A DNA stretch of 64,000 nt from Hyphomicrobiales bacterium. GTDB taxonomy: Bacteria; Pseudomonadota; Alphaproteobacteria; Rhizobiales; Rhizobiaceae. The first letter of the stretch is position 1; each line of letters starts with the position of its first letter. The stretch spans positions 88,378 through 152,377 of the forward strand of contig UCKS01000027.1 of the NCBI GenBank assembly GCA_900473045.1, read 5' to 3'. The translations under genes and the position numbers were made by a program. The notes under the pieces are model-generated. The model had not been told where the DNA came from. It did not search any database and was given only the letters and a program-made list of their open reading frames with translations. This document shows positions 16,000 through 26,500 of this stretch, piece after piece.

Positions 16000-16488
16000 A
16001 TGAAAGCTCTTCTCATTTCCCTTTCGGCGGCTGCCATTCTGGCCGGGTCCGCGCTTCACGCCGGCGCCCAGGATCAGGCGTCCTATATCGATGACCGCTC
16101 GGACGGTCCGGCTCTTGTCCGCTCGCTCTACAATGCCATCAACCGCCATGAATATGCCCGCGCCTACAGCTATTTCAGCGCGCCTGTCGATCGCTATGAG
16201 GCGTTTGTGAAGGGGTATGAAAAGACTGTGGACGTTCAGATCCTGATCGGCTCCGTAACACAGGAAGGTGCTGCCGGCAGTATCTATGCTCCGGTTCCGG
16301 TGGCGATCAAATCCACGGAAAAGGGCGGCAAGGAGAAGATCTTTGCTGGCTGCTACATCACCCGTATCGTCAACGCAGCAATCCAGGAGCCGCCGTTCGC
16401 GGCGCTGCACATCGAGAGTGCCGAGCTTGAAGAGGTTGAAGGCCCCCTGGAAAAAGCGCTGCCAAAAGTCTGCCATACGCCCTCATAG
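16000..16488 (+). CDS. Secreted hypothetical protein
   Basis: A 162-residue protein with a clear Sec signal peptide (MKALLISLSAAAILAGSALHAGA, cleavage about residue 23-24). The mature part begins with DQASYIDDRSDGPALVRSLYNAINRHEYARAYSYF, which looks like an NTF2-like or SnoaL-type alpha+beta fold with a tyrosine-rich helix. Two cysteines late in the protein (CYITRI and KVCHTPS) could form a disulfide. An AACAGGAG site precedes the ATG. No family can be named. It converges with the next gene. Confidence 0.75.
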   Translation: MKALLISLSAAAILAGSALHAGAQDQASYIDDRSDGPALVRSLYNAINRHEYARAYSYFSAPVDRYEAFVKGYEKTVDVQILIGSVTQEGAAGSIYAPVPVAIKSTEKGGKEKIFAGCYITRIVNAAIQEPPFAALHIESAELEEVEGPLEKALPKVCHTPS

Positions 16489-16500
16489 GGCGGGACAGGC

Positions 16501-17463
16501 TCAGCGGCCGTTCTTTTCACCTGTCTCGGCCTTGCGGCCGGCAAGGAATTGTCCCCGCTCGAAAATCACCACGACGGCAAGCGCGATCAAGAACGGGATG
16601 ATCAGGTAGAACAGACGGAAGATGGCAAGCCCTGCGAGAACACCGGCCGGGTCCATTTCCGGCAGGGCAGCAATGAAAACCAGCTCCAGAACGCCAAGTC
16701 CGCCCGGAGCATGGGAGAGAAGGGCCGCCGAGAACGACGCCAAAAACACGCCGAGAATGACCATATAACCCGGATTTCCAGCTTCGGGCAGGGCGAAATA
16801 GATGATGCCAGCGGCTGCGATCAACTCGACGGGGGCGATCAGCAATTGACGCAGCGCCAATGAGGGTTTGGGATATTCCAGCCGGAACCAGCGGGTATGC
16901 AGCGGCCGGAAGCCGACGAGGCTGCCAACGATATAAAGCGCGATCAACGCCAGAATGATCAGACCGGTGGAGATAGACGCGCCGATCGGCAGGAAGGTGG
17001 CGAAACGGGCGGTGATTTCAGGCTCGACCAAAAGTACGATGGCTGCGAGCATCAGCGTGCCGAGCGCGAATGTGAAGGAGCAGAATGCAACGAGAATGCC
17101 GGTCTCCCCGGCCGTGAGCCCCTTTGATCCATAGGCCCGGTAGCGCACGACGGCACCGGAAAAGACCGAGGCTCCAACGGTATGCGACAGAGCATAGGCC
17201 GTGAACGAACATACGGTAATGAACCAGAGCGAAATTTTATGGCCGAGATGCTCGAGCGCCAGGTGATCATACGCCGCCAGTGCCGCATAGGCGGCCAGCG
17301 TCGCGGCTCCCGCCAATAACCAGCTTTTCAGCGATACGGCTTCCAGGCTCGCCATGAAATCGGCGGCCGAAAGCCCGTGAAGCTCATGGTACAGGCCATA
17401 AAGCGAAAACACGATCGCGGCGAGCCCGATTACCGGCCAGGCAAGTTTGCGTACTGTTTTCAT
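16501..17463 (-). CDS. UPF0104/YbhN-type membrane protein (lysylphosphatidylglycerol synthase TM-like)
   Basis: About 320 residues with eight or nine membrane spans. It resembles the flippase-like domain of MprF and the YbhN/UPF0104 family: SHTVGASVFSGAVVRYRAYGSKGLTAGETG in the middle and LLSHAPGGLGVLELVFIAALP near the C-terminus. These proteins are linked to lipid or isoprenoid handling in the inner membrane; the substrate here is unknown. The catalytic aminoacyl-transferase domain of MprF is absent. ATG 17463 (MKTVRKLAW) is preferred over an upstream TTG. Confidence 0.85.
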   Translation of the reverse strand: MKTVRKLAWPVIGLAAIVFSLYGLYHELHGLSAADFMASLEAVSLKSWLLAGAATLAAYAALAAYDHLALEHLGHKISLWFITVCSFTAYALSHTVGASVFSGAVVRYRAYGSKGLTAGETGILVAFCSFTFALGTLMLAAIVLLVEPEITARFATFLPIGASISTGLIILALIALYIVGSLVGFRPLHTRWFRLEYPKPSLALRQLLIAPVELIAAAGIIYFALPEAGNPGYMVILGVFLASFSAALLSHAPGGLGVLELVFIAALPEMDPAGVLAGLAIFRLFYLIIPFLIALAVVVIFERGQFLAGRKAETGEKNGR

Positions 17464-17511
17464 GACGCGATTATTCTTGAAATCTGTAGCTGGCAAAATG
17501 TCATCTGCACG

Positions 17512-17546
17512 AAAAGAACACCCCCGACCGGCCCGGTCAAGGGTGC
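17512..17546 (-). terminator. Rho-independent terminator after the M20 dipeptidase
   Basis: On the minus strand, GCACCC...GACCGG-GCC-GGTC...GGGTGT forms a long stem followed by TCTTTTC. It lies 20 nt after the dipeptidase stop. Confidence 0.65.
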
Positions 17547-17565
17547 TAACCGTTAACGATGGCGC

Positions 17566-18954
17566 TTAAGCCGCAAGCGCGTCGAGAATCCGGATCCACG
17601 AACGGATGCCCTTGTGGAAGGACTGAAGCTCGTATTTCTCGTTTGGCGAGTGAATGCGATCATCCGACAGCCCAAAACCCACCAGCAGAGATTCCATGCC
17701 GAGCATCTTCTGGAAATCGCCGACGATCGGGATCGACCCGCCCATGCCGATCAAAACTGCAGGCTTTGGCCATTCATCCGAAAGGGCCGATTTTGCCGTG
17801 TTCAGCAGCGCGGAGTCGTAAGGCAGCTGGATCGCCGGCGAGCCACCGTGCTTGTGAAATTCGACCGAGCAATCGGCCGGGATTTTCGAGGTGACATAGG
17901 CGCGGAACGCATCGCGGATCTTTTCAGGGCTCTGCGCACCAACGAGGCGGAAGGAAACCTTGGCGGACGCCTGCGCCGCGATCACGGTCTTGAAGCCTTC
18001 ACCGGTGTAGCCGCCCCAGATGCCGTTGACCTCGGCTGTCGGCCGGGCCCAGGTGAGTTCCATGACCGAACGGCCCTTTTCACCCGACGGGATCGACAGA
18101 CCGATTTCGCCGAGGAATTTTTCCGTCGTCATTCCCAGCGTGTCCCAAGCGGCCTTGATCTGCGTCGGCGTTTCCTCAACGCCTTCATAGAAACCATCCA
18201 GCGTGACGCGGCCGGTCTCATCGTGCAGCCCGGCCAGGATCTGGGAAAGGATATGGATCGGGTTGGCGGCAGCGCCACCGAAATAGCCGGAATGCAGATC
18301 GCGGTCGGCGGCGGTAATGACGATTTCCTCGCCGACGAGACCGCGCAGACCAGCAGAGATCGCCGGTGTGTCCCGGTCCCACATGTTGGTATCGCACACC
18401 AGCGCGTAGTCAGCCTTCAACTCAGCAGCGTTGGCTTCCAGGAACGGCTTCAGCGAAGGCGAGCCGGATTCTTCTTCGCCCTCGAACAGGATCGTGACTT
18501 CGCAGGGCAATTCTCCGTTAACATCCTTGAAGGCGCGGCAGGCCTCGACGAAGGTCAGGAGCTGGCCCTTGTCGTCAGCCGTTCCACGCCCCGTAATGAC
18601 CTTGCGGCCACCGTCCAGCTCCTTGATCGACGGTTCGAACGGAGCTGTGTCCCAAAGATTGAGCGGATCGACCGGCTGGACATCATAATGGCCGTAGAAC
18701 AGCACATGCGGCGCACCGGCCTTGCCGGCCGCGTGATGAGCAACCACCATCGGATGACCGGGCGTGTCGCGCACCGATGCTTCAAAACCCAGGCTCGTCA
18801 ACTCGGCGACCAGCCATTCGGCCGCCTTGCGGCATTCAGCCTTGTAGGCCGGATCGGTGGAGATCGACTGGATGCGGACCAGATCGAAAAGCCGTTCAAG
18901 GCTTTTGGGGAGATTGTCGTCTGCGCGCGTGAGAATGCTGGCCGTGTCTGTCAT
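17566..18954 (-). CDS. M20-family metallodipeptidase
   Basis: A 462-residue cytosolic peptidase of the M20/M25/M40 superfamily, dipeptidase (DapE/CNDP-like) branch. Zinc ligands are in YGHYDVQP (His), GRGTADDKGQ (bridging Asp), EGEEESGSPS (catalytic Glu-Glu) and VCDTNMWD (Asp). The lid domain with HSGYFGGAAANPIH follows, and the last zinc His is in the DDRIHSPNE motif near the C-terminus. The start MTDTASILTRADDN agrees with family length. It follows a MarR gene on the same strand, 106 nt downstream, and could be cotranscribed. Confidence 0.93.
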   Translation of the reverse strand: MTDTASILTRADDNLPKSLERLFDLVRIQSISTDPAYKAECRKAAEWLVAELTSLGFEASVRDTPGHPMVVAHHAAGKAGAPHVLFYGHYDVQPVDPLNLWDTAPFEPSIKELDGGRKVITGRGTADDKGQLLTFVEACRAFKDVNGELPCEVTILFEGEEESGSPSLKPFLEANAAELKADYALVCDTNMWDRDTPAISAGLRGLVGEEIVITAADRDLHSGYFGGAAANPIHILSQILAGLHDETGRVTLDGFYEGVEETPTQIKAAWDTLGMTTEKFLGEIGLSIPSGEKGRSVMELTWARPTAEVNGIWGGYTGEGFKTVIAAQASAKVSFRLVGAQSPEKIRDAFRAYVTSKIPADCSVEFHKHGGSPAIQLPYDSALLNTAKSALSDEWPKPAVLIGMGGSIPIVGDFQKMLGMESLLVGFGLSDDRIHSPNEKYELQSFHKGIRSWIRILDALAA

Positions 18955-19060
18955 GTCCGAATCCTTCGTTGTCGGGTCGGAACCTAGACAAAGTTCGCGC
19001 CGGCTTTAAGCAAAATATTTTGATGGATGGATGATCACCATGCCGGAACGGCAAACGGCG

Positions 19061-19492
19061 TCAGTTCTGCGCACCATTGGCGATCGCCATGCGCATATAT
19101 TCGAGCATCAGTTCCCGCTCGAAATGGCGGAAGCCGGACAACAGGGACTGGTCGGCGGCGAGTGCCGCCTCTTTCGCGTCCCTCTCCCTGTCCTTGGCCT
19201 TGGCGGTCAGGAAGATCTGCTGCGCGCGCCTGTCGGTCGGGTGTTTTTTCCGCAGGACCAATCCGTCCCGCTCCATCCGGGCCAAGGTATTGGCCATCGT
19301 GGCCTGCTCGATATCGAGGCGGTCAAGCAACTGTTTCTGGGTCAGCCCCTCTTCGCTCCACAGTTCCAGGAGAACAGGAAACTGGCCGGGGGCGAAGCCG
19401 AGTTTCTGGCCTCTCTCCTGCAAGGCGCGGGAGAAGCTTTTCGCCAGAAGGCTGGACAGGTATGTTGCTGAATCCATACGGTCGAAGGCCAT
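19061..19492 (-). CDS. MarR-family transcriptional regulator
   Basis: A 143-residue winged-helix protein. The recognition helix region is TQKQLLDRLDIEQATMANTLARMERDGLV, followed by the wing KKHPTDRRAQQIFLT with the family Asp-Arg-Arg. It is a separate gene from the MarR at the left edge, with a different N-terminus (MAFDRMDSATYLSS). The nearest same-strand target is the M20 dipeptidase downstream. The ligand is unknown. Confidence 0.92.
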   Translation of the reverse strand: MAFDRMDSATYLSSLLAKSFSRALQERGQKLGFAPGQFPVLLELWSEEGLTQKQLLDRLDIEQATMANTLARMERDGLVLRKKHPTDRRAQQIFLTAKAKDRERDAKEAALAADQSLLSGFRHFERELMLEYMRMAIANGAQN

Positions 19493-19956
19493 GTCTATGG
19501 GTACCTCTCCCCAAGCTGGAACACAAGTTACATTGCGGGCGATGGACCGGCAGCTATGACGTTTTCACGCTGATGTGACGTGTGCCGGACGTACAAACAA
19601 AAACCGCCATGGCGGAGGCGGGGCCACGGCGGTTCTTGTTACAAATTGGACAAAGGCCCGGAGAGGGGGGGATAGGCCTTTGTCCTTACATCTGGCTTCG
19701 GCGGGGGACAGGCCTTTGACCAGATGACGGCGTGTTCAGGTGCCGTTGGTTATCATTTGTGGTGCCAAATGTGGCTTTTCAAGGGACTCGCCCGACCCGG
19801 CGCATTACAAATTGGTAACGTTCCTGTGAGGGCCCTCAGCTTCAGGGACAGGGCGCCAGCGCTTGCCCAAATCAACTCGCTCAACGACCTGAAGAGGCGG
19901 CATTCTCACCATCGCCTTGCCCCGAGGGACAGCGCTCATTTGCTGAAACCATCCCT
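19493..19956. other. Gene-free stretch with two hairpins
   Basis: No credible gene. There is one inverted repeat AACCGCCATGGC...GCCACGGCGGTT at about 19602-19634 followed by CTTGTT, and a second, CAAAGGCC...GGCCTTTG, at about 19651-19682. Both could act as terminators or RNA structures; neither follows a plus-strand gene, so they may belong to a small transcript not otherwise visible. On the minus strand they lie upstream of marR and downstream of lysR. Confidence 0.35.
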
Positions 19957-20856
19957 TCAATCCACACTGGAATATTCATCCGCGAGAAAATCCAGAAGCG
20001 CTCGCACCGAAGGAAGCAGTCCGCGTCTCGATGGAAAGGCGGCGTGAATGATGCCCGTCCTTGGAGCCCAGTCGGGAAGAATGTTCACCAGTCTGCCTGC
20101 CTGCACGTCTTGCCTGATCATGAAGGTTGGGAACTGGCAGACGCCAACGCCGCGAAGTGCCGCAAAACGCAGCGCGATCATATCCTCCGTGACCAACCGG
20201 GGACTGTGTCGGACGACAGCTGATGCACCGTCTGGACCATCGAGACACCAGTCGTGCTCGGATTTCGCCGGTTCCCAGGCGAGGCTCGGCAGCAAGGCGA
20301 GATCGGCTGGAACAGCAGAACGGGATAAGCCTTGCAAAAGAACCGGGCTGGCAACCAGGCGCTGGGTGCTATCGGCCAATTTGCGGATCACCAGATCACT
20401 GTCATCCAGCGGCGGAAACCGCACGCGGATAGCGAGATCGAAACCTTCACGGATCACGTCAACACGCCGGTTGGTGCTTTCGAGCAAGACTTCCACTTCG
20501 GGATACTTGGCCATGAAACGGGCAATCATCTCGCCGAGCTGAAAATAAATCACCGACGAAGGACAACTGATACGCACAATGCCCTGCGGCCCGGAGCGCG
20601 TGCGGTCTATCACCTCTTGCGCCGCGTCAGCCTCTATCGTCATGGCGAGGCAATGACGGTAGTATTCGCGGCCTATCTCTGTCACCGCGAACTGCCGCGT
20701 CGAGCGCTGAATCAGCCGAACGCCGAGACGCTCTTCCAGCTGCATTATGCGCCGGCTGAGTTTCGATCTTGGCACGCCGAGCTTGCGAGCGGCGGCGGCA
20801 AAGCCGCCCTGTTCGATCACATCGACAAAAAACCGGAGGTCGTTGAGGTCCTGCAT
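19957..20856 (-). CDS. LysR-family transcriptional regulator
   Basis: A 299-residue LTTR. The N-terminal helix-turn-helix is DLNDLRFFVDVIEQGGFAAA and ARKLGVPRSKLSRRIMQLEE (residues 3-60). A linker helix and periplasmic-binding-protein-like effector domain follow (about 90-290). It belongs to the CrgA/DsdC-like subgroup that starts with 'DL..F' and often controls a divergent operon. Here the divergent neighbours are pirin and two isochorismatase-like hydrolases, with a shared 139-nt intergenic region that holds an inverted repeat. The inducer is unknown. Confidence 0.93.
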   Translation of the reverse strand: MQDLNDLRFFVDVIEQGGFAAAARKLGVPRSKLSRRIMQLEERLGVRLIQRSTRQFAVTEIGREYYRHCLAMTIEADAAQEVIDRTRSGPQGIVRISCPSSVIYFQLGEMIARFMAKYPEVEVLLESTNRRVDVIREGFDLAIRVRFPPLDDSDLVIRKLADSTQRLVASPVLLQGLSRSAVPADLALLPSLAWEPAKSEHDWCLDGPDGASAVVRHSPRLVTEDMIALRFAALRGVGVCQFPTFMIRQDVQAGRLVNILPDWAPRTGIIHAAFPSRRGLLPSVRALLDFLADEYSSVD

Positions 20857-20905
20857 GGATTTTCATTGTCCTATTTTCAGGACAGAGTAACCCGAATTGC
20901 CAGTC

Positions 20906-20930
20906 TACTGCCATCACTGTCGCAGCAGTA
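20906..20930. promoter_or_regulatory. Candidate LysR-binding inverted repeat
   Basis: TACTGC-N13-GCAGTA, perfect 6-bp arms, in the middle of the lysR/pirin intergenic region. The size (25 bp) fits an LTTR box. Binding is inferred from position only. Confidence 0.35.
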
Positions 20931-20995
20931 TTTTCTCCTTAGCACGATGTCTCGCCAAACACTGACGCAAAGGCAAGGCGACAAGGAGAAAGATC

Positions 20996-21862
20996 ATGAG
21001 AAAGGTCCTCGGGGTTTATAGCAATCCCGCACCGCACTGGGTCGGAGACGGATTTCCGGTGCGCTCGCTGTTTTCACAGGCCACGCATGGTGAACATGTC
21101 AGCCCGTTCCTGCTGCTTGATTATGCAGGGCCTGCAGAATTCGCACCGGCACACACGCCACGTGGCGTCGGAATCCATCCGCACCGCGGATTTGAGACCG
21201 TGACCATCGTCTATCGCGGCGAAGTCGAGCACCGGGATTCGACCGGCAGCGGTGGCATCATCGGACCAGGCGACGTGCAGTGGATGACGGCTGCCGCCGG
21301 TATCCTGCACGAAGAATTTCACTCGGAGGCCTTCACCCGCAAGGGCGGGACACTGGAGATGGTGCAGCTCTGGGTCAACCTGCCGGCCAAGGACAAGAAT
21401 GCCACGCCGGGATATCAGAGCCTGCTCAACCGCGACATTCCTTCGGTGGACCTGCCTGACGGCGCTGGCTCCCTCCGGGTGATCGCCGGCACGTACGGCG
21501 GTCACCGCGGACCGGCGCGGACCTTCACCCCGATCGATCTCTGGGATGTCCGGCTGCACGCAGGCCGAAGTGCTTCATTGTCTCTGCCGGAGGGATATAC
21601 TGCCGCCGTTGTCGTGCTGAAGGGCACGGTCTCCATCAATGACGCGACCGCCGGGGAAGCTCAACTCGTGCTCCTCGACCGAGCAGGCGGCGACATCACG
21701 CTGGAAGCATCAAGCGACGCATCCGTCCTGGTCCTGGGCGGCACTCCGATCGATGAACCTGTCGTGATGCAGGGGCCGTTCGTGATGAACACCGCCGATG
21801 AGATCCGGCAGGCAATGACCGACTTCCGCAGCGGCCGCTTCGGCGCGATCAGTGCAGCATAA
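20996..21862 (+). CDS. Pirin-family protein
   Basis: A 288-residue bicupin. The N-terminal cupin carries the metal-binding pattern of pirins: GIHPHRGFETVTI supplies two His, EVEHRDS a third, and GILHEEF the Glu. Some bacterial pirins are quercetin dioxygenases and others bind regulators; the activity here is open. ACAAGGAGAAAGATC provides a good ribosome-binding site. It heads a plus-strand operon with the two cysteine hydrolases and is divergent from lysR. Confidence 0.93.
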   Translation: MRKVLGVYSNPAPHWVGDGFPVRSLFSQATHGEHVSPFLLLDYAGPAEFAPAHTPRGVGIHPHRGFETVTIVYRGEVEHRDSTGSGGIIGPGDVQWMTAAAGILHEEFHSEAFTRKGGTLEMVQLWVNLPAKDKNATPGYQSLLNRDIPSVDLPDGAGSLRVIAGTYGGHRGPARTFTPIDLWDVRLHAGRSASLSLPEGYTAAVVVLKGTVSINDATAGEAQLVLLDRAGGDITLEASSDASVLVLGGTPIDEPVVMQGPFVMNTADEIRQAMTDFRSGRFGAISAA

Positions 21863-21981
21863 TTTCGAGCCAACCCAGCCGAATTCCGTTTTGCGCCTCG
21901 GGGCACAACTGCTCGCACCCCGGACGGTGAAGGCAAGGGCCTTCAGACAATCAAGCGAGCCTTGAATGGAAGGAAACAGCC

Positions 21982-22623
21982 ATGACCAGTGAAACCATTC
22001 GCGATCCCGCAAGCGATCATCTGCTGACCCCGCAGAATTCCGCCTTCATCATCATCGATTATCAACCGGTACAGGTGAACTCGATCGCCTCCATGGACCG
22101 GCAACTGCTCGTCAACAACATTGCCGGTGCCGCCAAGGCCGCAGTCGCCTACGGCCTGCCGATCGTGCACTCGACCGTCAACGTGAAGACCGGCCTCAAC
22201 AAGCCGCCGATCTCACAAGTCGGCAAAGTTCTACGCGACTATCCGACCTATGACCGCACGACCATCAACTCGTGGGAGGATGTGGAATTCAGGCAGGCCG
22301 TCGAAAAGACCGGCCGCAAAAAACTGATCATGACCGCCCTTTGGACCGAAGCCTGCCTGACATTCCCGGCGCTCGATGCGCTTAAGGAAGGTTACGAGGT
22401 CTATGTTCCCGTCGATGCCGTCGGCGGTACATCGGTCGCGGCGCATGACGCTGCACTTCGCCGTATCGAGCAGGCAGGCGGCCAGATGATCAGCGTGCCC
22501 CAGCTGTTCTGCGAGCTGCAGCGCGATTGGCAGCGCTCCGCCACCGTGCCCGCTTTCATGAACCTGTTCATCGAAACGGGAGGAACCGCCGGCATCCAGT
22601 TTTCATACGACAAGGCTGACTAA
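21982..22623 (+). CDS. Isochorismatase-like cysteine hydrolase (YcaC-type) 1
   Basis: A 213-residue alpha/beta hydrolase of the cysteine hydrolase superfamily. The catalytic triad candidates are Asp in IIIDYQPVQVN (about residue 26), Lys in the middle (near VNVKTGL or the conserved KTGRKK region) and Cys in WTEACLTFPALDALKEGY (about residue 122). The last motif is typical of the YcaC subgroup. The substrate is unknown; amides are usual. It lies 119 nt after pirin and 44 nt before a second paralogue. Confidence 0.88.
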   Translation: MTSETIRDPASDHLLTPQNSAFIIIDYQPVQVNSIASMDRQLLVNNIAGAAKAAVAYGLPIVHSTVNVKTGLNKPPISQVGKVLRDYPTYDRTTINSWEDVEFRQAVEKTGRKKLIMTALWTEACLTFPALDALKEGYEVYVPVDAVGGTSVAAHDAALRRIEQAGGQMISVPQLFCELQRDWQRSATVPAFMNLFIETGGTAGIQFSYDKAD

Positions 22624-22667
22624 ACACCGGGCGTGAACCCGCGCCACGTCCCCGAAAGGACATTTCC

Positions 22668-23357
22668 ATGACAACGCCAAATACCATCGCGAACTTCAAC
22701 GGCCAGAAACCGGTGATCGATGCCGACGACGCAGTGATGCTGTTGATCGACCACCAGAGCGGCCTCTTCCAGACCATCGGCGACATGCCGATGCCGGTTC
22801 TGCGAAACCACGCTGCGGCGCTCGCCAAGATGGCCACACTCTGCAAGATGCCGGTGATCACCACCGCTTCCGTACCGCAGGGTCCGAACGGCCCGTTGAT
22901 CCCCGAGATCCACGCCAATGCCCCGCACGCGACCTATATCGCCCGCAAAGGCGAGATCAACGCCTGGGACAATGCCGATTTCGTCGCGGCCGTGAAGGCG
23001 ACAGGCCGTAAGACACTGATCATCGCGGGCACCATCACCAGCGTCTGCATGGCCTTTCCGGCAATCGCCGCCGTGCATGACGGCTACAAGGTGTTTGCGG
23101 TGATCGACGCATCCGGCACCTATTCGAAAATGGCCGAGGAGATCACGCTCGCACGTATCGTCCAGGCCGGTGTCGTGCCAATGGACATGGCTGCGGTCGC
23201 GTCCGAGCTGCAGAAGACCTGGCATCGCGCCGATGCGCAGGATTGGGCGGAAATCTACACCAAGATTTTCCCGGCCTATCAGCTGCTGATCGAAAGCTAT
23301 GCCAGGGCTCAACAGGTCGTGACCGATCACGAGCAGCTCGACTCCCAGCGCGGCTAA
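22668..23357 (+). CDS. Isochorismatase-like cysteine hydrolase (YcaC-type) 2
   Basis: A 229-residue paralogue of the preceding gene. Asp lies in VMLLIDHQSGLFQT (about residue 26), Lys in YIARKGEINAWDN (about residue 92) and Cys in GTITSVCMAFPAIAAVHDGYK (about residue 125), the full hydrolase triad. The two copies are diverged and differ in the N-terminal leader. AAAGGACATTTCC precedes the ATG. Its substrate is unknown; together with pirin it is likely part of one catabolic or detoxification operon under the LysR protein. Confidence 0.88.
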   Translation: MTTPNTIANFNGQKPVIDADDAVMLLIDHQSGLFQTIGDMPMPVLRNHAAALAKMATLCKMPVITTASVPQGPNGPLIPEIHANAPHATYIARKGEINAWDNADFVAAVKATGRKTLIIAGTITSVCMAFPAIAAVHDGYKVFAVIDASGTYSKMAEEITLARIVQAGVVPMDMAAVASELQKTWHRADAQDWAEIYTKIFPAYQLLIESYARAQQVVTDHEQLDSQRG

Positions 23358-23520
23358 ATGAAAGACGCGCGGCAAGGTGCAATACCCTGTCGCGCGCCGT
23401 TGAATAGCAGGCCCTCTGCCATACAATTTTCACGGCAAAACGTCAGGTAACCGCGTAAAATTCCTTGCCGCTCCGGAATGATATGGACGGCCATCGCGGC
23501 CCGCGCTATCCCTTGTCGCC

Positions 23521-26500
23521 ATGAAAAAAGGTGATCATCTCTTCCTCGTCGACGGCTCCGGTTTCATTTTCCGGGCGTTCCACGCCATCCCACCGCTCAA
23601 CCGTAAATCGGATGGCCTGCCGGTCAATGCCGTCTCCGGTTTCTGCAACATGCTGTGGAAGCTTTTGACCGATGCGCGCGACACCTCCGTCGGGGTGACA
23701 CCGACCCATTTCGCTGTGATTTTCGATTATTCTTCCAAGACCTTCCGCAACGAACTCTACGATCAGTACAAGGCAAACCGCACAGCGCCGCCGGAAGATC
23801 TGATCCCGCAATTCGGGTTGATCCGCCACGCAACGCGCGCCTTCAACCTGCCCTGCATCGAAAAGGAAGGTTTCGAGGCCGACGACCTGATCGCCACCTA
23901 CGCGCGGATGGCGGAGGCAACGGGTGCTGATGTCACGATCATCTCGTCCGACAAGGATCTGATGCAACTCGTCACCGCCAATGTGTCGATGTATGACAGC
24001 ATGAAGGACAAGCAGATCTCGATCGCGGAAGTGATCGAGAAATGGGGCGTGCCGCCGGAAAAGATGATCGACCTGCAGGCGTTGACCGGTGACAGCACCG
24101 ACAACGTGCCCGGCATTCCCGGCATCGGCCCAAAGACCGCAGCGCAGCTTCTGGAGGAGTTCGGTGACCTCGACACGCTGCTTGCCCGCGCCGGCGAAAT
24201 CAAGCAGCAGAAGCGCCGCGAAAACATCATCGCCAATACCGAGCTTGCCAAGCTTTCGCGGCAATTGGTGACGCTGAAGACCGATACGCCGATCGACGTG
24301 CCGCTGGAAGATTTCGAGCTGCATGCGCAGGACGGTCCCAAACTCGTCGCCTTCCTGAAGACCATGGAATTCACCACGCTGACCCGCCGGGTCGCGGCGG
24401 CGACCGAGACGGATGCCGATGCAGTCGATCCCGCGACAGTTCCGGTCGAATGGGGCGCGCAGGCGCGTGGACCCGATCTCGACAAGGGCGAAGCGGCTTC
24501 GCCATCCGCCCTGTCCTCCGCAACATCGCCGGCACTTGGCAGCGCTGCGGATGCGGCGGCATCTCTTGGTGCCATCCCGGACAGTGGCCCGCTGGTTGCG
24601 ACACCGCAGGCTCTGGCGCAGTCTCGCGCCGAACTCTTTGCCAGTGCCAAGATCGACCGCAGCAGCTATGTGGCGATCCGCGATCTGGCGACGCTCGACG
24701 CCTGGATTGCGGCGGCGCGCGAGACCGGCATTGTCGCCTTCGACACCGAAACCACGTCGCTCGATGCGATGCAGGCAGAACTCGTCGGCTTCTCGCTGGC
24801 CATCGCCGATAACAGCAAGAACCCGTCCGGCACCGATATCCGCGCCGCCTATGTGCCGCTGCTTCACAAGACCGGCGGCAATGACCTGTTCAGCGATGGG
24901 GTGAAGCTCGCGCCGGACCAGATCCCTGCTGCAGCCGCGCTGGAACGGTTGAAGGACCTGCTCGAGGACCCATCGGTTCTCAAGATCGCCCAGAATCTCA
25001 AATATGATTACCTGGTGATGAAGCGCCACGGCGTCAGCATCGTCGGCTTCGACGACACGATGCTGATGTCCTATGTGGTGGACGCCGGCGCGGGCACGCA
25101 CGGGATGGATTCGCTGTCGGAAAAATGGCTCGGCCATCAGCCTATCCCCTACAAGGATGTCGCCGGCAGCGGCAAGTCTGCCGTCACCTTCGACTATGTC
25201 GATATCGACAAGGCAACCGCCTATGCGGCGGAGGATGCCGACGTGACGCTCAGGCTCTGGCAGGTGCTGAAACCGCGCCTGGCCGCCAAGAACCTCAATA
25301 CTGTCTATGAGCGCCTGGAGCGGCCGCTGGTGCCGGTGCTGGCCCGCATGGAAGAGCGCGGCATCACCATCGACCGGCAGATCCTGTCGCGGCTGTCGGG
25401 CGAGCTGGCGCAGGGCGCTGCCGGTCTCGAACACGAAATCTATGGGCTGGTCGGCGAGAGCTTCAACATCGGTTCGCCGAAACAGCTGGGCGATATCCTG
25501 TTCGGCCGCCTCGGACTTCCCGGCGGCGCCAAGACCAAGACCGGGCAATGGTCGACCTCGGCGCAGGTGCTTGAAGAGCTTGCTCTGGAAGGCCACGAGC
25601 TGCCGCGCAAGATCGTCGACTGGCGCCAACTGACCAAGCTCAAATCCACCTATACCGACGCCCTTCCCGGCTTTGTGCATCCGGAGACGAAGCGCGTCCA
25701 CACGTCCTATGCGCTGGCCGCCACGACCACGGGGCGCCTCTCCTCTTCCGAGCCGAACCTGCAGAACATTCCGGTGCGGACCACAGAAGGCCGCAAGATC
25801 CGCACGGCTTTCATCTCGACGCCGGGCCACAAGCTGGTTTCTGCCGACTACAGCCAGATCGAACTGCGCGTGCTTGCCCATGTCGCCGAAATCCCACAGC
25901 TGAAGCAGGCCTTTTCCGATGGTATCGACATCCATGCGATGACCGCATCGGAGATGTTCGGCGTTCCGGTCGAGGGCATGCCGAGCGAAATCCGCCGCCG
26001 TGCCAAGGCGATCAATTTCGGCATCATCTATGGCATCTCGGCCTTCGGCCTTGCCAATCAGTTGTCGATCGAACGCTCGGAAGCTGGTGAATACATCAAG
26101 AAATACTTCGAGCGCTTCCCCGGCATTCGCGACTATATGGAAAGCACCAAAGCCTTTGCGCGCGAAAACGGTTATGTCGAAACCATTTTCGGCCGTCGCG
26201 CGCACTACCCGGACATCCGCTCGTCCAACCCATCGCACCGCGCCTTCAACGAGCGCGCCGCGATCAACGCGCCGATCCAGGGCTCGGCTGCCGATATCAT
26301 CCGCCGCGCAATGGTGAAGATGGAACCCGCGCTGGAACAGGCCGGCATGTCGCAGCGCGCCCGCATGCTGCTGCAGGTGCATGACGAATTGATCTTCGAG
26401 GTCGAGGATGCCGACGTTGAACGAACCATTCCGCTGGTTGTCTCGGTGATGGAAAACGCGGCGATGCCGGCACTCGACATGAGGGTGCCGCTGAAGGTCG

